From Leptothrix cholodnii SP-6 (GTDB lineage Bacteria; Pseudomonadota; Gammaproteobacteria; Burkholderiales; Burkholderiaceae_C): DNA of 64,000 nt. The stretch is taken from the NCBI RefSeq assembly GCF_000019785.1, contig NC_010524.1:2046001-2110000 (forward strand), in the 5' to 3' direction. The translations under genes were made by a program, and so were the position numbers. The notes beneath the pieces are model-generated. The model made no database searches, was not told where the DNA came from, and saw only the letters and a program-made list of their open reading frames with translations. The stretch's first letter is position 1; every line of letters begins with the position of its first letter. Positions 1 through 9,347 of the stretch are shown here, in pieces.

Positions 1-2
1 TG

Positions 3-1487
<1,485 letters not shown>

Positions 1488-1533
1488 AGCGGCCGGGGCG
1501 GGCGGCCCGCCGCCTGCCTGCCACACCGGCCGT

Positions 1534-3000
1534 TCAGCTGCGGTGGCGGCTTGCCCGTTCGCTGAGCGCGTTCGGAAAGTAGAGCGCGGTCAGGCTCGGC
1601 GTGTGCACCGGCACGTGGCCCTCGCGCTGCGGCTGCTCGCCTTCGAAGCGGCGCCAGTCGCGCAGCCAGTGGATCTGGTCGCAGGTCTCGAGCAGACCCA
1701 TGGTTTCGCGGTCGCCGATCAGGATGCCCTGCACCCGCAGGCCGAGTTCGGCCTTGGCCTGATCGAGCTGCAGCAGGGTCTGCGGCACGCAGCCGAATTC
1801 GCCGTCGCTGACGATCAGCAGATCGGCGCTGCGCCAGCGCGCCTGGCGCACCCGCTCGACGGCATGTTCGATCGGCGTCTGCACGTCGGTGCCGCCGTCG
1901 AAACCGGTGCCGATCAGATCGAGCAGCGCCCGCAGGCCGGCGGCGCCGGCGTGCAGCTCGCGGCTGAGCATCTCGCCACGGCCGCCGAAGGCCACCAGCA
2001 TGCAGCCGCGCCGCTCGCGCTGCGCCGTGCGCAGCGCCTCGATCACCACCGCCTTGGCGATCTTCTCGGGTGCACCCTTCATCGAGCCCGAGGTGTCCAG
2101 GCACAGGATGATCGGCCCGCGCGCCAGCGGTGCGGCCACCGGCTGCGACTGCAACTGCGGCCGCGCCTGCGGATCGGGCGCGTGTTCGATCAGCACCGCC
2201 TCGCTTTCGTAGGTCAGCAGCCGCGCCTCGGCCAGCCGGGCGCGCCAGAGCTTGCGCAGCACCGGGTGGCGGATCTGCACCGCCTCGGCGCTCAGCATGC
2301 GGTCGATGCGGTCGGACTGGCGGATGCCGGTGACCTCGCCGGGCGCGTCGGGCAGGTGGGTTTCGCACTCGCGCATCGGCCGGCGCAGCGATTGCACCTG
2401 CGGCGCGGCGGTGTCGGCCGGCGGCGCCGACGGCTGGTGTTCGGTGCGGCCGAGCGCGCGGATCAGCTCGACCAGCGGCTGCAGGTGCGCCAGCAGCGCG
2501 CTCAGGCGCTGCGCCTCTTGCCATCCACGCGAGTTGAGCAGGCCTTGCAGTTCGTCCCAGCGCAGCTGCGAGACGTCGCCCAGGTCCTGCAGCAGCGCGA
2601 GCTGTTCTTCGAGGCCGGTGGATTCGAGCGCCCATTCCGCGCTGAAACCCTGCGCGGCCGCCGCAATGGCCTCGGTGCGGCCGAGTGCGGGCTGCAGGTC
2701 GGCGATGCGGTCGAGATGCCACAGCAGCGTGCGCAGCACCTGCTGCGCCAGCGCCGGCACGCCCTTGCACAGGCCGGGCAGTTCGAGCGTGCCGATCACG
2801 GCGCGCATCGGCGCGAGTGCGTCGTCGTCGGCAAAGTGGTGTTCGGGCGAGGGCAGGCGGCCGGCGTCGAGCGCATCGAGCCAGGCGCGCAGATCGGCCA
2901 GCCGCTGCGCCGAGTCGCCCACCGAGGTGATCAGCGCCGGCAGCCAGAGTTCACGCGGCAGGGCTTCGAGCCGGTCGTAGGGCGCATCGAGGGTGCGCAT
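1534..3000 (-). CDS. viaA: VWA-domain protein, ViaA-like partner of the RavA ATPase
   Basis: A 488-residue cytoplasmic protein with a C-terminal von Willebrand A domain. The metal-ion-dependent adhesion site is visible: DTSGS near residues 301-305, a later GTDVQTP threonine and a VSDGEFG aspartate. ViaA of E. coli is similar in length (483) and is encoded directly after ravA, exactly as here. The chosen ATG at 3000 has a CCGGAG ribosome site in the 14-bp gap from ravA; frames extending upstream would run into ravA. Known role of the family: cofactor that stimulates the MoxR-type ATPase RavA, linked to respiratory complexes, membrane lipids and aminoglycoside sensitivity. The role here is inferred from pairing and domain layout; the N-terminal half has no motif I can name. 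Confidence 0.8.
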   Translation of the reverse strand: MRTLDAPYDRLEALPRELWLPALITSVGDSAQRLADLRAWLDALDAGRLPSPEHHFADDDALAPMRAVIGTLELPGLCKGVPALAQQVLRTLLWHLDRIADLQPALGRTEAIAAAAQGFSAEWALESTGLEEQLALLQDLGDVSQLRWDELQGLLNSRGWQEAQRLSALLAHLQPLVELIRALGRTEHQPSAPPADTAAPQVQSLRRPMRECETHLPDAPGEVTGIRQSDRIDRMLSAEAVQIRHPVLRKLWRARLAEARLLTYESEAVLIEHAPDPQARPQLQSQPVAAPLARGPIILCLDTSGSMKGAPEKIAKAVVIEALRTAQRERRGCMLVAFGGRGEMLSRELHAGAAGLRALLDLIGTGFDGGTDVQTPIEHAVERVRQARWRSADLLIVSDGEFGCVPQTLLQLDQAKAELGLRVQGILIGDRETMGLLETCDQIHWLRDWRRFEGEQPQREGHVPVHTPSLTALYFPNALSERASRHRS

Positions 3001-3014
3001 CACGCGGCTCCGGG

Positions 3015-4409
3015 TCAGGCCCGCAGTTCGATCGGTTCGGGTGTCTGCGCCGGCAGTTCGGCGCTCACCGGCAGATCGGCATAGCCGACCGCGGCAGCTT
3101 CGAGCCGCTCGCAGAGGTGATCGAGCAGGGCCAGTGTCCGCTCGCGTGCCGAGCGCATTGCGGCGGCCAGCGCGGGTGGCAACCAGAGCCGCCCGGCCAG
3201 ACGTGCCGTCAGCGCGTCGAGCTGCTGGCGCACGCCGTCGGCCTGCGCGCGGGCGCGCGCCAGCACCTCGTCGACCTGCGCCAGGCGGGCGGCGACGTGC
3301 ACCGGGCTGTAGTGGCGGCGCAGTTCCTTTTCGAGCGACGCACTGACGATGCGCAGCATGCCCTCGCCGGCGCCACCGCTGCCGCCGCTGATCGCACGCG
3401 CCAGCGAGAGCTTGCCGGCGCCCTGGTCGTCGCCGCCCTCGGGGCTGGCGTCCTGCTCCAGTTCGAGCTGTTTCTCGAAGGCCTCGACGGCGCGGGTCAG
3501 CCAGGGGGCGTCCTGCGGCGCGGCCTCGGCGACGTCGGACAGGAACCAGGCCTCGATCCCGGCCACCTGCGCGGGCTGCTGCGCCAGCGCGTAGGGCACG
3601 AGCCAGAGGTCGAGTTCGTCGACGCTGCTGCGGCCGTCGGTGTGCGCGGCGCTGCGCAGCAGGCCGACCAGCTGGCGCCAGCGGCGGTCGGAGACGGCGA
3701 TGTCCTGCGCCTTCAGGCGCAGTCGCAGCGCGGCCAGGTGGGCCTGCACCGATTCGGGCAGCGCCACGCCGGCGCGGGCCTCGAGCAGCGCGGCCAGTTC
3801 GTCGGGCTGCCACTGTTCGGCCGGGCGAGCCGGAGCGCGGCCTTCGAGCTGCAGCAGCGCGCCGAAGGCCGCGTCGCTGACCGGTGTCACCGGCACGCGC
3901 AGCAGGAAGCGGTCGTAGAAGGCCATCAGCGCGTCTTCGCCAGGCACCTCGTTGGTGGCGCCGATCACGCTGATCAGCGGCACGTGCAGGCGCTGGCTGC
4001 CGTTGTCGAACTCGCGTTCGTTGAGCAGCGTCAGCAGCGCGTTGAGGATCGCCGAGTTGGCCTTGAAGACCTCGTCGAGGAAGGCGATGCTGGCGGTGGG
4101 CAGGTAGGCGTCGGTCAGGCGCTCGAAGCGGTCGTCCTCCAGGGCTTTCAGCGACAGCGGGCCGAACAGTTCCTCGGGCGTCGAGAAGCGCGTCAGCAGG
4201 CGCTCGAAATAGCGCCCGCTCGCCAGCACGCCGTGCAGGCGGCGCGCCAGTTCGCTCTTGGCGGTGCCGGGCGGGCCGATCAGCAGCACGTGTTCGCCGG
4301 CCAGGGCGGCCAGCAGGACCAGCCGCACGGCCGTCTCGCGTTCGAGCAAACCGGTTTCGAGGGCCTCGATCTGCGCCCGCAGGCGCGCTTGGACGGATGG
4401 TGCAGGCAT
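3015..4409 (-). CDS. ravA: MoxR-family AAA+ ATPase, RavA-like
   Basis: A 464-residue AAA+ ATPase of the MoxR/RavA group. Walker A GPPGTAKS is at residues 45-52, Walker B SIAFLDE near 107-113, followed by the sensor stretch LISVIGATNEVP. RavA from E. coli has 498 residues. The start ATG at 4409 places Walker A at the usual distance; an in-frame extension upstream would be Arg-rich antisense to envZ. Lies 62 bp after envZ and 14 bp before viaA on the same strand, so ompR-envZ-ravA-viaA could share a transcript. Family knowledge: RavA hexamers act with ViaA as a chaperone-like complex. The lysine decarboxylase partner known in E. coli is not encoded in this window. Confidence 0.85.
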   Translation of the reverse strand: MPAPSVQARLRAQIEALETGLLERETAVRLVLLAALAGEHVLLIGPPGTAKSELARRLHGVLASGRYFERLLTRFSTPEELFGPLSLKALEDDRFERLTDAYLPTASIAFLDEVFKANSAILNALLTLLNEREFDNGSQRLHVPLISVIGATNEVPGEDALMAFYDRFLLRVPVTPVSDAAFGALLQLEGRAPARPAEQWQPDELAALLEARAGVALPESVQAHLAALRLRLKAQDIAVSDRRWRQLVGLLRSAAHTDGRSSVDELDLWLVPYALAQQPAQVAGIEAWFLSDVAEAAPQDAPWLTRAVEAFEKQLELEQDASPEGGDDQGAGKLSLARAISGGSGGAGEGMLRIVSASLEKELRRHYSPVHVAARLAQVDEVLARARAQADGVRQQLDALTARLAGRLWLPPALAAAMRSARERTLALLDHLCERLEAAAVGYADLPVSAELPAQTPEPIELRA

Positions 4410-4471
4410 GGCCCGATTGTGCCGGCGTGACCGGCCACGCCGCCTCGGGGCTGCCCCTGCCGCGGCCGGTT

Positions 4472-5887
4472 TCAGGGCGCGCGGCGCAGCTTCACGTAGG
4501 CGATGAAACCGCCGCCCTGGGCGTTGCCGAGTTCGAGCTGGCCGCCCATGCGGGTGACGGTCTTCTCGACGATCGCCAGCCCGAGCCCGGCGCCGGTGCT
4601 GCTGGTGTGGGTGCGGGCCTTGTCGCCGCGGTAGAACGGCGTGGTCAGGTGCGCGAGCTGCTCGGGGCTGACGCCCGGCCCCTCGTCGCGCACGCTCACC
4701 ACCACCCACTGGCCGGCACGTGCGTAGGTGACGGTGACATGCGCCACGCCGTCGTCGGACTGCGCGTAGCGCCGCGCGTTCTCGAACAGGTTGGCGAAGA
4801 TGCGGTCGAGGTCGGTCTCGTCGCCCAGCACGCGTACGTCGGTGGTGACGCGCGCGGTCACCTTCAGGTGCTCGCTGCTGACGCGGCGGATCACCGTGTC
4901 GAGCAGCACCGCCAGCACCACCGGCGCGAGCTTGACCTCGGTCGGGCGGGCGTAGTCCATGAACTTGTCGATGATGGCGTCGAGCTGGTCGATGTCCATC
5001 GCCATGTTGCTGCGCGCCTCCTCGTCGGACACGCTCATCTCGGTCTCGAGGCGGATGCGCGCCAGCGGCGTGCGCAGGTCGTGCGAGATGCCGGCCAGCA
5101 TCACGGCGCGGTCGTCCTCGATCTTGGCCAGCTCGCGCGCCATGCGGTTGAAGCCGCGGTTGACCTCGCGGATCTCCATCGTCGCGGTGTCTTCATCCAG
5201 GCGCGAGGTGAACTCGCCCTCGCGGATGCGGCTGGCCGCCGAGCTGAGTTCGCGCAGCGGCAGGTTGATCTTGGCGGCGATGTAGGCCGACACCACCAGC
5301 GTGGCCAGGAAGGTCAGGCCCATCACCAGGAAGTAGGTCATGCCGGTGATGGCGGTCTGCACCCGGTTCGGGTCGGCCTGCAGCCAGTACTGGTCGGTCT
5401 CGATCAGGAAACCCACCCACAGCCCGCTGCTGCCGTTGACGGTGCTCGCCACCACCGTCTGCGGCCCGAGCCGGCTGCGCAGCTCGGCGCCGATGGTGCG
5501 GGTGAAGCGGTCGACTTCGAACGGCTCCCACTTGTCGCCCGGTTCACGCGGCTGCAGCTTGACGGCCTCCTGCTCGGCGATGTTCTTCACCAGCGACACG
5601 CGGTTGACCTGGTCGGTGTAGCGCAAGGCCGCGCGCGACAGGTTCACCAAGCTGGCGATCTGCTGCGCGGCCTGCACCGCACGCGGCTCCAGCTCGAAGT
5701 AGCGCAGCACGTAGGTCCAGCCCAGGATGCCCACCCCCAGCATGATCGACAACAGCAGGAAGGTGCGCCAGAACAGGCTCAGCAGCACGGTGCGCCGCAG
5801 CAGCGCGGTGAAGCCGCGCAGCGGCGTCGATGCCGGCGCGCGCTTGACCGCGCCGGCCTGCAGGGTGGTGGAGGTGGTGGAGACCAT
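4472..5887 (-). CDS. envZ: Sensor histidine kinase, EnvZ/RisS type
   Basis: A 471-residue inner-membrane sensor kinase. Membrane segments are at about 36-58 and 180-206, enclosing a periplasmic stretch of about 120 residues; then HAMP, a dimerisation/phosphoacceptor box GISHDLRTPL with His269, an N box (NLFENARRYA) and G boxes (DEGPGVSPE, GAGLGLAIV). It autophosphorylates on histidine and controls OmpR, whose gene is 19 bp upstream. The ATG at 5887 was chosen because the longer in-frame start at 5944 would overlap ompR; the ribosome site is weak, which suggests translational coupling to ompR. In Bordetella the equivalent pair is called RisA/RisS. The signal sensed is not shown by the sequence. 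Confidence 0.9.
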   Translation of the reverse strand: MVSTTSTTLQAGAVKRAPASTPLRGFTALLRRTVLLSLFWRTFLLLSIMLGVGILGWTYVLRYFELEPRAVQAAQQIASLVNLSRAALRYTDQVNRVSLVKNIAEQEAVKLQPREPGDKWEPFEVDRFTRTIGAELRSRLGPQTVVASTVNGSSGLWVGFLIETDQYWLQADPNRVQTAITGMTYFLVMGLTFLATLVVSAYIAAKINLPLRELSSAASRIREGEFTSRLDEDTATMEIREVNRGFNRMARELAKIEDDRAVMLAGISHDLRTPLARIRLETEMSVSDEEARSNMAMDIDQLDAIIDKFMDYARPTEVKLAPVVLAVLLDTVIRRVSSEHLKVTARVTTDVRVLGDETDLDRIFANLFENARRYAQSDDGVAHVTVTYARAGQWVVVSVRDEGPGVSPEQLAHLTTPFYRGDKARTHTSSTGAGLGLAIVEKTVTRMGGQLELGNAQGGGFIAYVKLRRAP

Positions 5888-5906
5888 GGAGACAGCAGGA
5901 TCCGCT

Positions 5907-6641
5907 TTACGCCGCGCCGTCCGGCACGAAGACGTAGCCGACACCCCAGACGGTCTGGATGTAGCGCGGCTGTGACGGATCGGGCTCGATCATCTTGCGC
6001 AGCCGCGAGACCTGCACGTCGAGGCTGCGGTCGAAGGGTTCGAACTCGCGGCCACGCGCCAGCTGGGCCAGCTTGTCGCGGCTGAGCGGCTGGCGCGGGT
6101 GGCGCACCAGGGCCTTGAGCATCGAGAACTCGCCGGTGGTCAGCGAGATCACCTCGCCGTCGCGGGTCAGGCGGCGCAGCGCGAGGTCGAACTCGAACGG
6201 CCCGAAGGTGACGCTCTGAGCCTCGCGCGACGGCGCGCCGGGCGCTTCCATCACCGGCCGGCGGCGCAGCACGGCGTTGATGCGCGCCAGCAGTTCGCGC
6301 GGGTTGAAGGGCTTGGGCAGGTAGTCGTCGGCGCCGACTTCCAGGCCGACGATGCGGTCGACGTCGTCGACCTTGGCCGTCAGCATGATGATCGGCGTGA
6401 TGTCGTTGGCCGCGCGCAGGCGCCGGCAGATCGACAGGCCGTCCTCGCCGGGCAGCATCAGGTCGAGCACGATCAGGTCGACCGTCTCTCGCGTCAGAAT
6501 GCGGTTGAGCGCCTTGGAGTCCTCGGCCAGCAGCACCTCGAAGCCTTCCTGCGTCAGATAGCGGCGCAGCAGATCGCGGATGCGGGCGTCGTCGTCAACC
6601 ACCACGATGCGGTCGGTGCGCTGGGGGTTCTGGTTTGTCAT
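5907..6641 (-). CDS. ompR: Response regulator, OmpR/RisA type
   Basis: A 244-residue DNA-binding response regulator. The receiver domain has the acidic pocket VVDDD (residues 14-18), the phosphoacceptor Asp60 in VLDLMLP, and the conserved threonine and lysine (MLTAK, LPKPFNP). The C-terminal winged helix (about 145-240) ends with RYIQTVWGVGYVF, diagnostic of the OmpR/PhoB class. First gene of the minus-strand run that continues into envZ and probably ravA-viaA. The 140-bp region shared with the divergent SIMPL gene contains two TGTAACA-type heptamers resembling OmpR half-sites, so autoregulation is plausible but unproven. Targets of the regulator cannot be read from this window. Confidence 0.92.
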   Translation of the reverse strand: MTNQNPQRTDRIVVVDDDARIRDLLRRYLTQEGFEVLLAEDSKALNRILTRETVDLIVLDLMLPGEDGLSICRRLRAANDITPIIMLTAKVDDVDRIVGLEVGADDYLPKPFNPRELLARINAVLRRRPVMEAPGAPSREAQSVTFGPFEFDLALRRLTRDGEVISLTTGEFSMLKALVRHPRQPLSRDKLAQLARGREFEPFDRSLDVQVSRLRKMIEPDPSQPRYIQTVWGVGYVFVPDGAA

Positions 6642-6656
6642 CGGTGGCTTCCCAAT

Positions 6657-6721
6657 TTGTAACAGACACGATTGTGCGCACGGCCGAAGCCGTTTTTCGC
6701 CCGTTCTGACCGGCTGTTACA
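6657..6721. promoter_or_regulatory. Pair of inverted TGTAACA heptamers, possible OmpR half-sites
   Basis: TGTAACA occurs at 6658-6664 (as TTTGTAACA) and its exact inverse TGTTACA at 6715-6721, one just ahead of ompR and one ahead of the SIMPL-domain gene. TGTAACA/GTTACA cores resemble E. coli OmpR half-sites. This is pattern recognition only; each heptamer is short and the 50-bp separation is larger than in a classical tandem site. Confidence 0.35.
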
Positions 6722-6781
6722 TTTCTTGCGCGCGGTGTCTCAGTTTGATTTCAAGCTCATCCCTTGTACAAAAAGGTACCC

Positions 6782-7570
6782 ATGAACTCTCGAATCGATG
6801 ACCGCCAAGCCCGTTCTGCCGGCACGGATTCAAGCCTGCGAAGCGTCCGTCTCGTCGGACGAAAGGCGGGCCTCTGCGCACTGGTGTCGGCGCTGATGCT
6901 CGGCGCCGTCATGCCGGTCGCCCATGCGGGCGAGCTGCCTGAAAACCGGGTCAGCTTTGCCGCCACGGCCACGGTGGAGGTGCCGCTCGACACCCTGTCG
7001 GTGACGCTGCAGGCGCAGCGCGAAGGGGCCGACGCGGCCACCGTGCAGGTCCAGTTGAAGCAGGTGCTCGACCAGGCGCTCGCCGAGGCCCGGCGCCAGG
7101 CCGCGCCGGATGCGATGGAGGTCAGCACCGGCAGTTTCAACCTCAGCCCGCGCTATGGCCGCGACGGCAAGCCGAGCGGCTGGTCAGGCTCGGCCGAACT
7201 GCTGCTCAAGGGCCGCGACGTGGCACGGGTGGCCGCCACGGCGGGCAAGCTCGGCGGCATGGCGATCGTCGCCACCGGCTACAGCCTGTCGCGCCAGCTG
7301 CGCGAGAAAGAGGAGTCGGCGCTGGCGGCCCAGGCGATCCAGAAGTTCCGCTCGCGCGCCGGCGAGGTCGCCAGGCTGTTCGGCTTCAACGGCTACGCGC
7401 TGGGCGAAGTCAACGTGCAGACGATCGACACCGACGGCGGTGGCCGACCGCCGATGCTCGCCATGCGGTCGATGGCCAAGTCGATGGAAGACAGCGCGCC
7501 GCTGCCCACCGAGGGTGGCAAGGGCAGCATGAGCGTGACGGTGCAGGGCTCGATCACGCTGACGCGCTGA
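6782..7570 (+). CDS. SIMPL-domain (DUF541) periplasmic protein
   Basis: A 262-residue exported protein. The N terminus carries a long positively charged region, then a hydrophobic stretch and a signal-peptidase-like site (PVAHAG near residue 46). The mature part is a SIMPL domain: an opening VSFAATATVEVPLDTLSVTLQAQ-like strand, an internal NLSPRYGRDGKPSGW segment and a final SVTVQGSITL strand, as in the DUF541/SIMPL family of cell-envelope proteins whose biochemical role is unclear. The ATG at 6782 has an AAAAGG ribosome site 6 bases upstream and is preferred to the TTG at 6764. Divergent from ompR; possibly under its control (see heptamers). Convergent with bdhA after a 21-bp gap. Confidence 0.85.
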   Translation: MNSRIDDRQARSAGTDSSLRSVRLVGRKAGLCALVSALMLGAVMPVAHAGELPENRVSFAATATVEVPLDTLSVTLQAQREGADAATVQVQLKQVLDQALAEARRQAAPDAMEVSTGSFNLSPRYGRDGKPSGWSGSAELLLKGRDVARVAATAGKLGGMAIVATGYSLSRQLREKEESALAAQAIQKFRSRAGEVARLFGFNGYALGEVNVQTIDTDGGGRPPMLAMRSMAKSMEDSAPLPTEGGKGSMSVTVQGSITLTR

Positions 7571-7591
7571 CGTCGCAGGCGCGGTAAGTGT

Positions 7592-8362
7592 TTACTGCGC
7601 CGTCCAGCCGCCGTCGACGTTCCAGGCCACGCCGCGCACGTTGTTGCCGGCGGGCGAGCACAGGAAGACGGCGAGTTCGCCGAGTTCCTCGGGCGTGGTG
7701 AACTGCATCGACGGCTGCTTCTCGCCGAGCAGGCGACGGGTGGCTTCGGCGATGTCGACACCGTCGTGCGCGGCGCGCGCATCGACCTGCTTCTGCACCA
7801 GCGGCGTCAGCACCCAGCCCGGGCAGATGGCGTTGCAGGTGACGCCGGTGGTGGCGTTCTCGAGTGCCGTGACCTTGGTGAAGCCGATCACGCCGTGCTT
7901 GGCCGCCACGTAGGCCGACTTCTGCGCCGAGCCCACCAGGCCGTGCACCGACGCGATGTTGATGATGCGGCCCCAGTTGCGCGCCTGCATGCCGGGCAGG
8001 GCGAGGCGGGTGGTGTGGAAGTTCGAGCTGAGGTTGATCGCGATCACCGCGTCCCAGCGCTCGACCGGGAAGTCCTGCACCGGCGCGACGTGCTGGATGC
8101 CGGCGTTGTTGACGAGGATGTCGACGCCGCCGAACTCGGCCTGCGCGTAGGCCATCATGGCCTCGATCTCGGCCGGCTTGCTCATGTCGGCGCCGTGGTA
8201 ACCCACCTTGACGCCGAGTGCGGCCACCTCGGCCTGCGGGCCGCTGGCGTCACCGAAGCCGTTGAGGATCACGTTGGCGCCTTGACGTGCGAGGCTGAGT
8301 GCCACGCCCAGTCCGATGCCGCTGGTGGAACCGGTGACCAGAGCGGTCTTGCCCTTGAGCAT
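7592..8362 (-). CDS. bdhA: D-3-hydroxybutyrate dehydrogenase
   Basis: A 256-residue short-chain dehydrogenase that interconverts 3-hydroxybutyrate and acetoacetate with NAD, used to consume polyhydroxybutyrate. The cofactor motif TGSTSGIG is at 10-17, NNAG at 85-88, and the catalytic Ser138, Tyr151 and Lys155 are in place. Signature stretches of the 3-hydroxybutyrate group are visible (NAGIQHVAPVQDFP, CPGWVLTPLV, and the final VDGGW). Length matches the family. Together with phaR 3.5 kb downstream it indicates storage-polymer metabolism in this organism. Divergent from the alpha/beta hydrolase with a 73-bp gap. A different SDR substrate is possible but unlikely given the signature. Confidence 0.92.
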   Translation of the reverse strand: MLKGKTALVTGSTSGIGLGVALSLARQGANVILNGFGDASGPQAEVAALGVKVGYHGADMSKPAEIEAMMAYAQAEFGGVDILVNNAGIQHVAPVQDFPVERWDAVIAINLSSNFHTTRLALPGMQARNWGRIINIASVHGLVGSAQKSAYVAAKHGVIGFTKVTALENATTGVTCNAICPGWVLTPLVQKQVDARAAHDGVDIAEATRRLLGEKQPSMQFTTPEELGELAVFLCSPAGNNVRGVAWNVDGGWTAQ

Positions 8363-8435
8363 GTGAGCTTCCTTGTTCAGTTGGGTACGATGGCATTATC
8401 GAATGCACTTGTTGCCTTTCAGCTGACAGCCCTCC

Positions 8436-9338
8436 ATGCACGAACCGCGCCTTCACCACGTCTCCTGCCTCGACTCCCAGGGCCTGCACCGCATGGCGTA
8501 TTGGGAGTGGGGCGACTCCGACAACCCGCAGGTGGTGGTGTGCGTGCATGGCCTGTCGCGCCAGGGGCGTGACTTCGACACCCTGGCGCGCGCGCTCGCG
8601 CCGCAATGGCGGGTGATCTGTCCGGACGTGGTCGGCCGCGGCCAGTCCGACTGGCTGCCCGATCCGATGGGCTACCAGGTGCCGGCCTACGTGGCCGACA
8701 TGGTGACGCTGATCGCGCGCCTGAACGTGCCCAAGGTGGCGTGGGTCGGCACCTCGATGGGCGGGCTGATCGGCCTGGGTCTCGCCGGCCTGCGCAACAG
8801 CCCGGTCTCGCGCCTGGTGCTCAACGACGTCGGGCCGGTGATCGAATACGCCTCGCTGCAGCGCATCGGCACCTACCTCGGTGCGCCGGTGCGGTTTGCC
8901 GACGAGGTCAAGGCGGCGGCGTTCCTGCGCAGCATCTCGGCGAGTTTCGGCCCGCACAGCGACGAGCAGTGGCTGGCGCTCAGCCGTCCGCAACTCAAGC
9001 GCGCACCCGAAGGCGACCTGATCCCGCACTACGACCCGGCCATCGCGCTGCCGTTCCGCGCCGTCACGCCCGAGCTGGCACTGGCCGGCCAGGCCTTGCT
9101 GTGGAACAGCTATGACCGCGTTCAGGTGCCGACCCTGCTGCTGCGCGGGGCCGAATCCGATCTGCTGTCGCGCGAGACCGCCGTGGCGATGACCCGGCGC
9201 GGTCCGCATGCGCGGCTGGTCGAGTTCGACGGCGTGGGCCATGCGCCGACGCTGGTCGCGCCCGATCAGGTCGAATGCGTGCGCGGCTTCCTGGCCGAAG
9301 GGCTGGTGACGGCGCCCGAAGCAGCGGTTCCCGCCTGA
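8436..9338 (+). CDS. Alpha/beta-fold hydrolase
   Basis: A 300-residue cytoplasmic hydrolase with a complete triad: nucleophile Ser107 in GTSMGG, an acid near the strand LLLRGAESD, and a C-terminal His in GVGHAP. An oxyanion HG pair (VHGLSRQG) precedes it, and PDVVGRGQSDW follows. No lid or signal peptide identifies the substrate; it falls in the broad esterase/hydrolase group. The stop is 9 bp ahead of the relA start, so the two are probably cotranscribed. This small-hydrolase/relA pairing offers no obvious functional link. ATG at 8436 fits the domain start. Confidence 0.85.
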   Translation: MHEPRLHHVSCLDSQGLHRMAYWEWGDSDNPQVVVCVHGLSRQGRDFDTLARALAPQWRVICPDVVGRGQSDWLPDPMGYQVPAYVADMVTLIARLNVPKVAWVGTSMGGLIGLGLAGLRNSPVSRLVLNDVGPVIEYASLQRIGTYLGAPVRFADEVKAAAFLRSISASFGPHSDEQWLALSRPQLKRAPEGDLIPHYDPAIALPFRAVTPELALAGQALLWNSYDRVQVPTLLLRGAESDLLSRETAVAMTRRGPHARLVEFDGVGHAPTLVAPDQVECVRGFLAEGLVTAPEAAVPA

Positions 9339-9347
9339 GGTGCCGCG

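Noticed and set aside
1488..1533. GC-rich palindrome between glgP and viaA stops as a terminator
   Set aside because: Short stem (GGCGGG/CCCGCC) with no T-run on either strand.
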